A DNA stretch of 64,000 bases from Burkholderiaceae bacterium (GTDB lineage Bacteria; Pseudomonadota; Gammaproteobacteria; Burkholderiales; Burkholderiaceae_C), in contig JAGOPK010000016.1 in assembly GCA_017992055.1 (NCBI GenBank), positions 1 through 64,000 on the forward strand, given 5' to 3'. The position numbers and the translations under genes are program-made. The notes beneath the pieces were generated by a model, which saw nothing but the letters and a program-made list of their open reading frames with translations, searched no databases and was not told the origin of the DNA. Numbering within the stretch: position 1 is the stretch's first letter; every line of letters starts with the position of its first letter. Shown here one piece after another: positions 24,864-33,624 of the stretch.

Positions 24864-26231
24864 TCAGGCCGGCACGGCAGCCGCGCGGCGGGCCGCCAGC
24901 TCGTCGCGCAGCTGGGCCACCTCGGCCCGGCCCAGCGGATAGCCCCAGCCGATCAGCGCGGCAATGGCCAGGGCCACGGCGCCGCACACCGGTCCCATCA
25001 GCGCGGCAATGCCCCACAGCGCCTCGGCCGGCTGCTCCGGCCGGCCGGCCAGGTAGCCGGTGGCCGACAGCACGCCGCCGACCACGGCGCTGGCCGCGCC
25101 GGCGCCGATCTTCTGCGTGAAGTTGATGCTGGCGAACAGCGTGCCGACGACACGCCGGCCGCTGTCGCGCTCGATGGCGTCGGCGGTGTCCGACAGCAGC
25201 GACTGGGTGATCGGCGCGCCGATGCCCAGCGCCAGGTTGGTGGCCAGGGCCAGGGCCAGCACCGCCGGCACCGGGCCGGTCATCACCGCCAGGTAGCCCA
25301 TCGAGACCAGGCCCATGGCGGCCGTGGCCGTGACCAGCACGCGCTTCTTGCAGTAGCGCCGCGTCAGCCGGTCGCTGATGACCACGCCCAGCATCAGGCC
25401 CAGGCCCGACAGGCCCATGAACGGCCCGATCAGCGCCGGCTGCTTGAGCACCGCGGCGAAGAAGTACACGCCGGCGGCCAGCGGCAGGCCGATCAGCAGG
25501 GCCAGCAGCGCAAAGGCCAGCAGGCACACGCGCCAGCCGCGGTTGCCCCACAGCGCGGCGAAGTCGGCGCGCAGGTCCGGCGCCCTGACCGCGCCGGCGC
25601 TGACCCGCTCGCGGGTGCCGAAGGCGCAGACCCAGGTCAGCAGCGTGCCCGCGCCGCCGAAGATCAGCGCCGCACGCCAGAAGCCCTGGGCCGGCTGGCC
25701 GTCGGCCAGCAGGTCCTTGACGATGGGAAAGCCGGCGCCGCAGCCGACCACGCAGACGAACATCAGAAAGGAGTTCACGCCCAGCAGGCGCAGGCGCTCG
25801 TCGGGATCGGGCGCCACCAGGGCCGGCATGGACTGGAACGGGATCATCACCGCGCTGTAGCACCACCACAGCGCGGTATAGGTCAGCACCACCCAGGCCA
25901 GGCGCGCCGTGGGATCGGCGAACGGCGGCACGGTGAAGGCGGCGACGAAGGCCAGGCCCATCAGCGGCGCGGCAAACATCAGGAACGGCCGGCACTGGCC
26001 CCAGCGGCTGCGCGTGCGGTCGACCCAGCGGCCCACGCAGATGTCCCACACCGCATCGGCCAGGCGCACCAGCAGCAGCAGGCTGCCGATCAGCGCGGCG
26101 CTGAGGCCCACCACGTCGGTGTAGAAGTACATCGCCATGCCGCCGGTGGCGGTGACGGCGGTGGGGAACAGGTTGCCGCAGCCATAGGCGAGCTTCTCGC
26201 CGAAGGACAGCTTGGGGGAGGGATTCATCAT
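24864..26231 (-). CDS. GPH-family sugar:cation symporter
   Basis: 455 residues with about 12 hydrophobic segments. Typical of the glycoside-pentoside-hexuronide:cation symporter family (MelB/XynB-like): N-terminal KLAYGCGNL, DICVGRWVDRTRSRWGQCRPF after TM2, and a paired basic loop DRLTRRYCKKR in the second half. Imports a mono- or oligosaccharide across the inner membrane for the intracellular glycosidases of the operon. Two consecutive ATGs are possible at 26231/26228. It lies 6 nt after the GH106 gene. Confidence 0.92.
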   Translation of the reverse strand: MMNPSPKLSFGEKLAYGCGNLFPTAVTATGGMAMYFYTDVVGLSAALIGSLLLLVRLADAVWDICVGRWVDRTRSRWGQCRPFLMFAAPLMGLAFVAAFTVPPFADPTARLAWVVLTYTALWWCYSAVMIPFQSMPALVAPDPDERLRLLGVNSFLMFVCVVGCGAGFPIVKDLLADGQPAQGFWRAALIFGGAGTLLTWVCAFGTRERVSAGAVRAPDLRADFAALWGNRGWRVCLLAFALLALLIGLPLAAGVYFFAAVLKQPALIGPFMGLSGLGLMLGVVISDRLTRRYCKKRVLVTATAAMGLVSMGYLAVMTGPVPAVLALALATNLALGIGAPITQSLLSDTADAIERDSGRRVVGTLFASINFTQKIGAGAASAVVGGVLSATGYLAGRPEQPAEALWGIAALMGPVCGAVALAIAALIGWGYPLGRAEVAQLRDELAARRAAAVPA

Positions 26232-26237
26232 CTGACC

Positions 26238-29129
26238 TCAGGCAAGGCACCAGCGCGTGGCTGCTGCGGTGGCGGTGAACAGGCGCACCGGGCCCAGCAG
26301 GCCGGTGGGCAGGCGCTGCAGGCGGCGGCCGGGCAGCGGGATGCCGCCGGGGCGCTGCGGGTCGCGGCAGGCGTTTTCGGGCCGGTTGGCCACGCGGATG
26401 TGCAGCCGGTTGCGGCCGGGGCGCAGCGCGGCGGCGAGGTCGTAGACAAACGCGGCCTCGCAGCCGGTGACCGCCGGCGCGTCATTGAGCTGCACGCTGG
26501 CGGCATCGGCCACCTGGCCCAGGTCCAGCCACAGCGGCCCGGCCTGCAGCGCCGCGCCGTCCAGCTCGAAGTCCAGCCGGTAGTGCAGCTCGCCGGCGAA
26601 ATCGGCCCACGGCGCCAGCGCCGGCTGCCGTGACAGGTCGTGCAGCTCGGTCCAGGTCTGCTCGAAGGCGATGCGCCGCCCGCCCAGGCCGCGGCCCTGG
26701 GCCTGCACCTGCCAGGGGCCGGCCAGGCGCTGCTCGAAGGCCGGAGCGGCGGTGGCGGGCCGGGCCGGTGACAGCGGCCGGCAGTCGTCCACCGCGGCCA
26801 GGCGCAGCAGCCGGGCGCCGCCGGCCGGCAGCATCACCGGCACCGCGCCCTGGCCATCGGCGGCCAGGCGCTCGATGCGGCCGGTCCAGCCATGCCACAG
26901 CTCGGCGCCCTGGCCCGGCTGCAGCGGCAGGGCCAGGCGCTGCGGCCGGGCCTGCGGGTTGTGCAGGAACAGCCAGCGCTGGCCGGCGTCCTCGCGCAGA
27001 TGCCAGTTCAGCATGGCGCCCGGCTCGGCCGGCAGCTCCAGCACCGGCGCCAGGCCGGCGGCACGCAGGGCCGGGCCGATGCCGGCCGCGGCCACCACCC
27101 GCTGGCCGTCGCGCAGCGCCTGCTGCATGGCCTGCTGCACACGCTGGTCGCGCCGGGCGGCGTCCAGCCAGCCCTCCTCGCGGTCGGGCGCCCGGTCCAG
27201 GGCCCAGACCTGCAGGCCGGCCCCGGCGGCCGCGGCCAGGTGCTCGGCCAGCTCGGCACGCAGCGCCGGCAGGGCCGGCAGCAGCAGGGCCGGGTAGCGG
27301 TGGCCGCCGGGCATGACCAGGGCGCCCTGCTCGATGCGCGCCGACATCAGCGTGGCCGGCGAGATCCAGTCCCAGTCCAGCCCGGCCTGCTGCAGCGAGG
27401 CATGCCAGGCCGGCGCTTCCTCCTGGCCGGCCGCGCCGAGAAAGGCGAACAGGTCCAGCGGGGCCAGCACCGCCACCGGCACCACCGCACGGCCACGCTG
27501 CAGCACGGCCTGGCAGCGCGCCAGGTAGTCGGTCAGCGGGCGCAGCAGCGGCCACAGCGGGTTGTTGTGTGCATCCAGCGGCGTGCCGATCTCCATCGCC
27601 TCGAACGCATACCAGGGCGGATCGTCATCGCTGTCGTCATCGCTGCCGGCCAGCGGCGCGCTGGCACCATGGGCCACCAGCTGCTGCACGCCGGCGGCGA
27701 AAAACGCATCGGCGCGCTCGCGCAGCTGCTGCGGCGTGACCGCCAGGCCTTCGATCAGGAAGCAGAAGGCCTCGGCGCTGACCCGGGCCCGGCCCTGCTG
27801 GTGGGCGGCCGAGCGCGCCACGCGCAGAAAGTGCGGCGCAGCGCCACCGGCCAGGTCCTCGGTCTCGGGGATGCCGGCCAGGCCATAGGCCTGCAGCCAG
27901 TCCACCGGCGCGCCATGGGCCTGGATCTTGGCCTGCACGCCATGGCGACCGGCCCAGTCGGCAAACGGTGCGTACAGGCGCTCCAGCATCAGCTCGGACA
28001 CGGTCAGCCGGTAGTCGGCACGCACCCGCGGCCCGGCCTCGGCGGCCTCGAACAGCGGCGGGCCGCTGCGCGCCTGGAAGCAGTTGCGCCAGCCCGGCTG
28101 CAGCAGCAGCGGCAGCCAGGGTCGCAGCGCATAACCCCGGCGCTGCGCGAACTGGTCTTCGAAGTCGTCGCACCAGGGCAGGTCGACCGGGATCTCCAGG
28201 CTGTCGACGAACACCGAGCGCCAGGCGCGGCCGGCCTGGGCCTGCCACTGCGGCCAGCCGGCATCGGCCACGCGCCAGGCATGGGCGTCGAAGGCCTGGC
28301 GGTTCAGCGGATCGGCCGCCAGCTGCGGGCCGCAGCCGGCGGCCTCGGCCAAGCGCTGGTCGCTGACGAAGCGGCGCAGCACGATGATCTGCCAGGTCCC
28401 CGGCGGCACCTGCCAGTCCAGGCTGCCATCGGCCTGCAGGCGATCGCCGAGGTCGATGCAGCTGGCCGGGTCCAGCTGGCCGGCGGCGCGCACGCGGCCC
28501 CAGCGATCGGCCAGGGTCAGCGGCGGCACGAAGCCGTCGAACGGCGCCAGCTCGGGCGCGCTGCCACGCAGGGCCAGCACGGCCACGGTCTGCTCGCGGG
28601 CGTCGATGCGCTGCGGCCAGCCGGGCGGCAGCTGCTGCCCGGGGTCGATGTGGCCATCCTGCTCCAGCCGCGTGCCGATGCGCTGCGGCCGCTGCGGCTG
28701 GGCCGGCCGGCCACGCCAGCGGCCCGGGCCCTGCACCGGGGTCCAGTCCAGGCTCAGCTCCTGGGCCGCCAGCTCGGGCGTGATGGCCTCGCCGCCGCCA
28801 AAGGGCCAGCAGGAGCCGAAGGTCAGGTCCACGCTCAGGCCCAGCCGGTCGGCCTGGTCCATGACCCGGGCCACGGTGTCGAACCAGTCGGGCGTGAACA
28901 CCTGGTGCACGCGCCGGGCATCGACCCGCCCGGCCTCCAGCACGGCATCCAGCCCGCCGCGGAAGGCCTGGATCTCGACCCCGCCCCAGCCGGCCTCGGC
29001 AAAGCCGCGCAGCTGGGCGCACAGCGCGTCGGCATCAACGGCGCCGCCGGGCCACCACCAGCGCAGCGCCGGCCGTTGCGCCGGGCCGGGCTGCTGGAAC
29101 CAGGCCGCAGGGGACGAGGCTGCCGTCAT
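26238..29129 (-). CDS. GH106 alpha-L-rhamnosidase
   Basis: 963 residues. N-terminal region matches GH106 (RPALRWWWPGGAVD, GFAEAGWGGVEIQAF, then VDLTFGSCWPFGGG), a barrel with ancillary beta domains, and a C-terminal galactose-binding-like sandwich (LDLGQVADAASVQLN). GH106 enzymes release alpha-L-rhamnose, for example from rhamnogalacturonan or flavonoid glycosides. No clear signal peptide. ATG at 29129 shares one base with the TonB receptor stop (TGATG). The open frame extends into the receptor gene but that part is shadow. A second, unrelated rhamnosidase family (GH78) closes the same operon. Confidence 0.88.
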   Translation of the reverse strand: MTAASSPAAWFQQPGPAQRPALRWWWPGGAVDADALCAQLRGFAEAGWGGVEIQAFRGGLDAVLEAGRVDARRVHQVFTPDWFDTVARVMDQADRLGLSVDLTFGSCWPFGGGEAITPELAAQELSLDWTPVQGPGRWRGRPAQPQRPQRIGTRLEQDGHIDPGQQLPPGWPQRIDAREQTVAVLALRGSAPELAPFDGFVPPLTLADRWGRVRAAGQLDPASCIDLGDRLQADGSLDWQVPPGTWQIIVLRRFVSDQRLAEAAGCGPQLAADPLNRQAFDAHAWRVADAGWPQWQAQAGRAWRSVFVDSLEIPVDLPWCDDFEDQFAQRRGYALRPWLPLLLQPGWRNCFQARSGPPLFEAAEAGPRVRADYRLTVSELMLERLYAPFADWAGRHGVQAKIQAHGAPVDWLQAYGLAGIPETEDLAGGAAPHFLRVARSAAHQQGRARVSAEAFCFLIEGLAVTPQQLRERADAFFAAGVQQLVAHGASAPLAGSDDDSDDDPPWYAFEAMEIGTPLDAHNNPLWPLLRPLTDYLARCQAVLQRGRAVVPVAVLAPLDLFAFLGAAGQEEAPAWHASLQQAGLDWDWISPATLMSARIEQGALVMPGGHRYPALLLPALPALRAELAEHLAAAAGAGLQVWALDRAPDREEGWLDAARRDQRVQQAMQQALRDGQRVVAAAGIGPALRAAGLAPVLELPAEPGAMLNWHLREDAGQRWLFLHNPQARPQRLALPLQPGQGAELWHGWTGRIERLAADGQGAVPVMLPAGGARLLRLAAVDDCRPLSPARPATAAPAFEQRLAGPWQVQAQGRGLGGRRIAFEQTWTELHDLSRQPALAPWADFAGELHYRLDFELDGAALQAGPLWLDLGQVADAASVQLNDAPAVTGCEAAFVYDLAAALRPGRNRLHIRVANRPENACRDPQRPGGIPLPGRRLQRLPTGLLGPVRLFTATAAATRWCLA

Positions 29130-31429
29130 CAGAAGCGGTAGTCGGCCGTCATGCCCACGCTGCGGAACGAGTTGGCGCCCAGCGAATGCGCATAACCCGA
29201 GCCGCCGCCCTTGCCCGGCAGCGGGTAGAGGATGGCATTGGGCACACGCTCGTCGCCGAGGTTGCGCACGAACAGCGCCACGCCCCACTTGTCGTCGGGG
29301 CTGCGCAGCGCGGTGCGCAGGCCGGCGATGGCATGGGCCTTGAAGCCGCAGTGCTCGTCCAGCGTATTGCACAGGCGCACGCGGGTCTTGTAGGTGAGGT
29401 CGGCGCCGATGGTCCACTCGTGGTCGCCCAGCACCGACATCGCATACTGCGCGCCCAGCACCAGCTTGCCCTTGGGCGAATACAGCAGGCGCTGGCCGCC
29501 GACGTCGTTGCCGTCGAAGCTGAAGCCGGCCGGATAGCGCGTGCCCAGCACCGCGGCGGCGCCCAGGTTCAGCGTCAGCCCCGGCAGCGGGCGGGCGCGC
29601 AGGTCCAGCTCGGCGCCATAGGTGGTGACGTCGGGCACGTTCAGCGGGATGCAGCTCAGCGCGCCCACGGCGCTGAGCGTGCAGTTCTGCTCCTGGAAGT
29701 CCTTCACCGAGCTGCGGAACAGCGCGATGTCGGCATCGAGCTTGCGGTCGGCCGTGGCCAGCTTCAGGCCCAGCTCCAGCGAGGTGGAGATCTCGGGCTT
29801 GACGATGTTGCCCAGGCCGCTGCCGCTGGTGGCGAGGGCCGCGATGACCGTGCTGTTGTCGATCTGCGGGCCCTTGTAGCCGCGCGCCAGCGTGGCATAG
29901 AGGTTGGTGCCGCGGTCCAGCGCGTACTGCAGGCCCAGCTTGCCCGACAGATTGGTCTGCGTGCTCTGGTTCTGGCTGGTCTTGGTGGTGTTGGGCAGGG
30001 CAAAGCCGGCAAAGGCCACCGTCGTCACCTGCGACTGCTCGTCGGCCACGCGGTCCTTGGTGTAGCGCAGGCCGGCCAGCGCCGACAGCTTGTCGTCGAG
30101 CTTGTACGAGCCCTGGCCGAACAGCGCCCAGGAGCGCATCTCGGTGTCGTTGACATTGACGTTGAGGATGGAGCGCGGCACCGGCGGCGACGGCGCATAC
30201 GGCGAGGGCAGGATCACCGTCTGGTCGTCCTTGCTGCCCTGGCTGTCGGAATAGAAGGCGCCGGCGGTCCACTCCAGCGCCGCCTTGGACGGCGAGGTCA
30301 GGCGCAGCTCCTGGGTGATCTGGCGGATGCGCACCACGCCCGGCCCGTTGCGCACCTTGTCGTAGCCCTTGGACATGTCGATGGTCACGGTGTCGGGGCC
30401 GGTCTCGCGCTCGCGCCAGGCGCTGATCGAGGTCAGCGTCAGGCCATTGCCCAGGGTCCAGTCGATCTGGCCCGACAGGCCCTGCACACGCACGCGGGTG
30501 TACTCGGGGCCGTCCGAGCAGACCTGGTTGTTCTCGGCGTTGACGGTCACGCCGCAGGCGGCGAACTCGGCCAGCGCGTTGTGGCCCATGGCGCTGGTGG
30601 TGTTGGCGACGAAGGGCGCGAAGAACACCGCATTGCGGCTGGTGGTGGTGTCGTGCTCGGCGATCAGGTTCACCACCAGGTCGGCCGAGGGCTTGTACAG
30701 CAGGCGCGCACGCAGGCCCTCGCCCTGGGTCACGCTGTCGGCATTGAGAAACACATTGCGGTAGACGCCGGACAGCCGGTCGCCATGGGCGGTGACGCGC
30801 AGCGCCGCGGTCTCGCCCAGCGGCAGGTTGACCGCGCCGCGCAGCGAGCGGTTGTGGGTCTCGCCACCGGCCAGCTCCAGCGTGCCAAAGCCCTCGAAGC
30901 GCTTGAGCACCGGCGCCTTGCTGACCATGTTGATGACGCCGGCCGAGGCGTTCTTGCCGAACAGCGTGCCCTGCGGGCCGCGCAGCACCTCCACCCGCTC
31001 CAGGTCGAACAGCGCGCCGCCGGCGGTATTGCCCAGGGCCACGCCGTCGACGACCACGCCCACCGAGCTTTCGGCCGAGGTGGTGAACACCGCCGTGCCG
31101 ATGCCGCGGATCGAGGCGCTGCCGCCGGGACCGCCGGCCTTCTGGTCGCCGAATTCCAGGCCGGCCGTGGCCTTGGCCAGGTCGGCGATGTCGCGCAGGC
31201 CTTCCTTTTCCAGCTGGTCGGCGCCCAGCACGGTGATGGCCAGCGGCACCTCCTTGATGTTCTGCGCCCGCTTCTGCGCGGTGACGACCACGGTCTGCGG
31301 CTCGGCCTTGGTCTCGGCCTTGGCCTCGGCGGCGGGCTGGGTCTGGGCCAGGGCGGCGACGGCCTGCGACAGCAGGCCCGCCGCCAGCAGGGCACGCGAC
31401 AGGGGATGTGGGGAAGGCTGGCGATGCAT
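29129..31429 (-). CDS. TonB-dependent outer-membrane receptor
   Basis: 766 residues. Signal peptide 1-28 (ending AVAALAQ), an Ala/Lys/Glu-rich stretch, plug domain with QTVVVTAQKRAQNIKEVPLAITVL, RGIGTAVF and VEVLRGPQGTLFGKNASAGVINM, then a beta-barrel ending in Phe (MTADYRF). Expected to take oligosaccharides or glycosides across the outer membrane with TonB energy. No SusD partner is encoded, as usual for proteobacterial receptors. First gene of the glycoside operon, with ATG at 31429 preceded by ACGGAGACACC; divergent from the LacI regulator. Confidence 0.94.
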   Translation of the reverse strand: MHRQPSPHPLSRALLAAGLLSQAVAALAQTQPAAEAKAETKAEPQTVVVTAQKRAQNIKEVPLAITVLGADQLEKEGLRDIADLAKATAGLEFGDQKAGGPGGSASIRGIGTAVFTTSAESSVGVVVDGVALGNTAGGALFDLERVEVLRGPQGTLFGKNASAGVINMVSKAPVLKRFEGFGTLELAGGETHNRSLRGAVNLPLGETAALRVTAHGDRLSGVYRNVFLNADSVTQGEGLRARLLYKPSADLVVNLIAEHDTTTSRNAVFFAPFVANTTSAMGHNALAEFAACGVTVNAENNQVCSDGPEYTRVRVQGLSGQIDWTLGNGLTLTSISAWRERETGPDTVTIDMSKGYDKVRNGPGVVRIRQITQELRLTSPSKAALEWTAGAFYSDSQGSKDDQTVILPSPYAPSPPVPRSILNVNVNDTEMRSWALFGQGSYKLDDKLSALAGLRYTKDRVADEQSQVTTVAFAGFALPNTTKTSQNQSTQTNLSGKLGLQYALDRGTNLYATLARGYKGPQIDNSTVIAALATSGSGLGNIVKPEISTSLELGLKLATADRKLDADIALFRSSVKDFQEQNCTLSAVGALSCIPLNVPDVTTYGAELDLRARPLPGLTLNLGAAAVLGTRYPAGFSFDGNDVGGQRLLYSPKGKLVLGAQYAMSVLGDHEWTIGADLTYKTRVRLCNTLDEHCGFKAHAIAGLRTALRSPDDKWGVALFVRNLGDERVPNAILYPLPGKGGGSGYAHSLGANSFRSVGMTADYRF

Positions 31430-31474
31430 GGTGTCTCCGTTGTCTCTACAGGGTCCGCGCCGACCGCGGGTATT

Positions 31475-31506
31475 CGTTTACTGCTAGTTTTCCGAAAGCG
31501 TTTACA
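31475..31506. promoter_or_regulatory. Candidate LacI-family operator in the divergent control region
   Basis: At 31493-31506 the minus strand reads TGTAAACGCTTTCG, close to the LacI/GntR-family operator pattern with central CG. A second half-site CGTTTAC lies 24 bp away at 31475-31481. Both sit in the 187-nt region between the TonB receptor and lacI-type genes, suitable to repress the operon and autoregulate. The rest of this spacer (31430-31616) shows no clear -35/-10 pair that I would defend. Confidence 0.55.
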
Positions 31507-31616
31507 TTGTGTTCGGCCCTGCGCTGCCTCAACCATCGGGGACAACCCGCGATGAACGGCCTTCAGACCGCGCTGCGGGGCCGGAAGGATGCGCTATCGT
31601 TGCGCGGCAACAACCC

Positions 31617-32708
31617 ATGAAAACTCAACGTACCCCAGGCCCTGCAACCCCTGCAGCCCCTGCAGCCCCGGCCGCCAGCCCGGCGCCCACGCCGGCCCGG
31701 CGCAGCACCATCAAGGACGTGGCCAAGGCCGCCGGCGTGTCCATCGCCACCGTGTCGCGGGTGGTCAACGACGAGGGCCAGGTCAGCCAGGCCACGCGCG
31801 ACCATGTGCTGGCGGTGATCGACGCGCTGAACTTCCAGCCCAACATGGCCGCCCGCCACATGGGCGGGGCCCGCTCCAAGTGGGTGGCCCTGGTCTATCA
31901 CAACCCCGGCATCGGCTTCATGCACCTGGTGCAGGGTGGCGCGGTGGACCGCTGCCGCGCCGACGGCTACATGCTGTCGGTGCATGCCTGCCAGTACACC
32001 GGCGCGGCCCTGGGCCAGGAGCTGCTGGGCATCGTCGACCAGTTGCAGCCCAGCGGCCTGATCCTGCCGCCGCCGCTGAGCGTGTCGCCGCAGGCCGTGT
32101 CCACGCTGGCCGCACGGGGCGTGCCCTTTGTGCGCCTGTGCCCGGCCGAGGACGACCTGCCCTACCCCCGCGTCTGGTTCGACGAGCGGGCCGCGATGCG
32201 CGCGATGACCGAGCACCTGATCGGCCTGGGCCACCGCCAGCTGGCGATGATCTCGGGCCTGCCCGAAGGCAAGCTGGACGGCCGCCGCGACGGCTACCTG
32301 GATGCGGTGCGCGCCGCGCGCCTGCTGCCGGCCGAGGCCAACATCCACTTCGGCAGCTTCACCTTCGAGGCCGCGCTGCCGGTGGCGCTGAAGCTGCTGC
32401 AGCGCAAGCGCCGGCCCACGGCGCTGATCTGCGCCAGCGACGACATGGCCGCCGCGGCCCTGCATGCGGCCCACCAGCTGGGCCTGCGCGTGCCCGACGA
32501 CCTGTCGGTGACCGGCTTCGACGACGGCTACATCGCCAGCGTGATGTCGCCGGCGCTGAGCACCGTGCACTCGCCGCTGCGCGAGTTGGGCCAGGCCGCG
32601 GCCGACCTGCTGATCAAGGGCCCGCCCGACATGCAGGCCGGCCTGGCCCTGGTGCGGCCCTGGAAGCTGTCCCTGCGCGCCTCCACCGCGGCGCCGCCGG
32701 CGGACTGA
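31617..32708 (+). CDS. LacI-family transcriptional regulator of the glycoside operon
   Basis: 363 residues. An Ala/Pro-rich leader (about 1-28, encoded by short CCCTGCAGC-like repeats) precedes the LacI HTH (TIKDVAKAAGVSIATVSRVV) and hinge helix (NFQPNMAARHM), then a periplasmic-binding-like effector domain (about 85-350). It should repress the divergent TonB-receptor operon until a sugar inducer, possibly rhamnose-derived, is bound. ATG at 31617 lacks a strong ribosome site. The 3' end converges on the esterase gene at 32731. Confidence 0.9.
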   Translation: MKTQRTPGPATPAAPAAPAASPAPTPARRSTIKDVAKAAGVSIATVSRVVNDEGQVSQATRDHVLAVIDALNFQPNMAARHMGGARSKWVALVYHNPGIGFMHLVQGGAVDRCRADGYMLSVHACQYTGAALGQELLGIVDQLQPSGLILPPPLSVSPQAVSTLAARGVPFVRLCPAEDDLPYPRVWFDERAAMRAMTEHLIGLGHRQLAMISGLPEGKLDGRRDGYLDAVRAARLLPAEANIHFGSFTFEAALPVALKLLQRKRRPTALICASDDMAAAALHAAHQLGLRVPDDLSVTGFDDGYIASVMSPALSTVHSPLRELGQAAADLLIKGPPDMQAGLALVRPWKLSLRASTAAPPAD

Positions 32709-32716
32709 TCCGCGCG

Positions 32717-32730
32717 GCCCGGCGCCGGGC
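32717..32730. other. Perfect 14-bp GC palindrome between convergent genes
   Basis: GCCCGGCGCCGGGC lies exactly between the stop of the LacI gene and the stop of the convergent esterase gene. It could fold into a short hairpin on both transcripts but has no T-tract, so terminator function is only a guess. Confidence 0.3.
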
Positions 32731-33624
32731 TCAGGCATGGCGCGCCACGAAGTCCAGCACCGGGCCCGACAGGCTGCTGTCGCCGCTGCCGATGGCCTGG
32801 GTCTGCGAGAAATGGTTGTGCTCGGCCAGCCACAGCAGCTCAGGCGCAAAGCCGTGCTGCGACACCAGGCGCGCAAACAGCTCGCCGGCCTGCACCTGCA
32901 TCTGCAGCAGGTCGCGCTGGGCGCTGGCGATCAGCAGCGGCAGCGGCGCGGCATCGATGCGCTCGACGATGCTGCAGTCGGCCAGGGCCTGGGCATCGTC
33001 GCTGCCGAAGTAGGCATCGTTGCGCGGATCGGGCGTGGCGACGCCGAAGGCGCCGCGCGCCAGCCGCTCCAATCGCGCGTTGTAAGGCCCGGACACCAGC
33101 ACCGCGCCGCGCACGCCGGCCGCCGCATCCAGGCCGAAGCGGCGCAGCAGCACGGCCGCTGCCACATGGGCGGCACCGGCCGACTCGCCCATCAGCACGA
33201 TGCGCTGGGCATCGCCGCCCAGGGCCCGGGCCTGCTGCCTTGCCCAGGCCACCACCGCAGCCACGTCCTCTGGGCCGCTGGGCCAGCGGTGCCCGGGCGC
33301 CAGGCGGTAGTTGGGCACCAGGGTCAGCAGGCCCTGGCGCGCGAAGTGCCAGCCGGCATTGGCGCGCTCGGCCTTGTCGCCGCGCACGAAGCCGCCGCCA
33401 TGCACGCACACCAGCACCGGGCACAGGCCGGCCCGGCCGTGCTGCGGCACATAGGCGTCCAGCCGCTGGCGCGCATCGCCGCCATAGGCCAGGTCGGCCT
33501 GCAGCTGCACGCCGTCGCGCAGCTGGGCGGCCAGCAGCGGCGCATACAGCTCGCGCACCTGGGGCAGGTTGAAGCCGCTGCCCAGCTCGCGCAGGCGCTC
33601 GGCGATGGCGCGGTCCATGCTCAT
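32731..33624 (-). CDS. Alpha/beta-hydrolase (kynurenine formamidase/acetylesterase-like)
   Basis: 297 residues, cytoplasmic. Alpha/beta-hydrolase with oxyanion motif VHGGGFVRGDK, nucleophile elbow GESAGAAH, acid Asp near SAQRDLLQ and His near LAEHNHFSQ. Family members hydrolyse short esters or formamides. Last gene of the aromatic meta-cleavage operon, overlapping the Bug gene stop by 4 nt, so it may open an ester or lactone substrate at the head of the pathway or release an acid (inference). It is not a C-C bond hydrolase of the MhpC type by motif. Confidence 0.82.
   Translation of the reverse strand: MSMDRAIAERLRELGSGFNLPQVRELYAPLLAAQLRDGVQLQADLAYGGDARQRLDAYVPQHGRAGLCPVLVCVHGGGFVRGDKAERANAGWHFARQGLLTLVPNYRLAPGHRWPSGPEDVAAVVAWARQQARALGGDAQRIVLMGESAGAAHVAAAVLLRRFGLDAAAGVRGAVLVSGPYNARLERLARGAFGVATPDPRNDAYFGSDDAQALADCSIVERIDAAPLPLLIASAQRDLLQMQVQAGELFARLVSQHGFAPELLWLAEHNHFSQTQAIGSGDSSLSGPVLDFVARHA

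Noticed and set aside
26238-30272. Extended 1344-codon frame suggesting a very large GH106 protein
   Set aside because: The first ~380 codons overlap the TonB receptor in another frame and look like shadow; the ATG at 29129 begins typical GH106 sequence.
31637-31670. CCCTGCAGC-like short repeats as a regulatory array
   Set aside because: They lie inside the LacI coding region and simply encode its Ala/Pro-rich leader.
32717-32730. 14-bp palindrome as an intrinsic terminator
   Set aside because: Loop would be too tight and no T-tract follows in either direction; kept only as a low-confidence feature.
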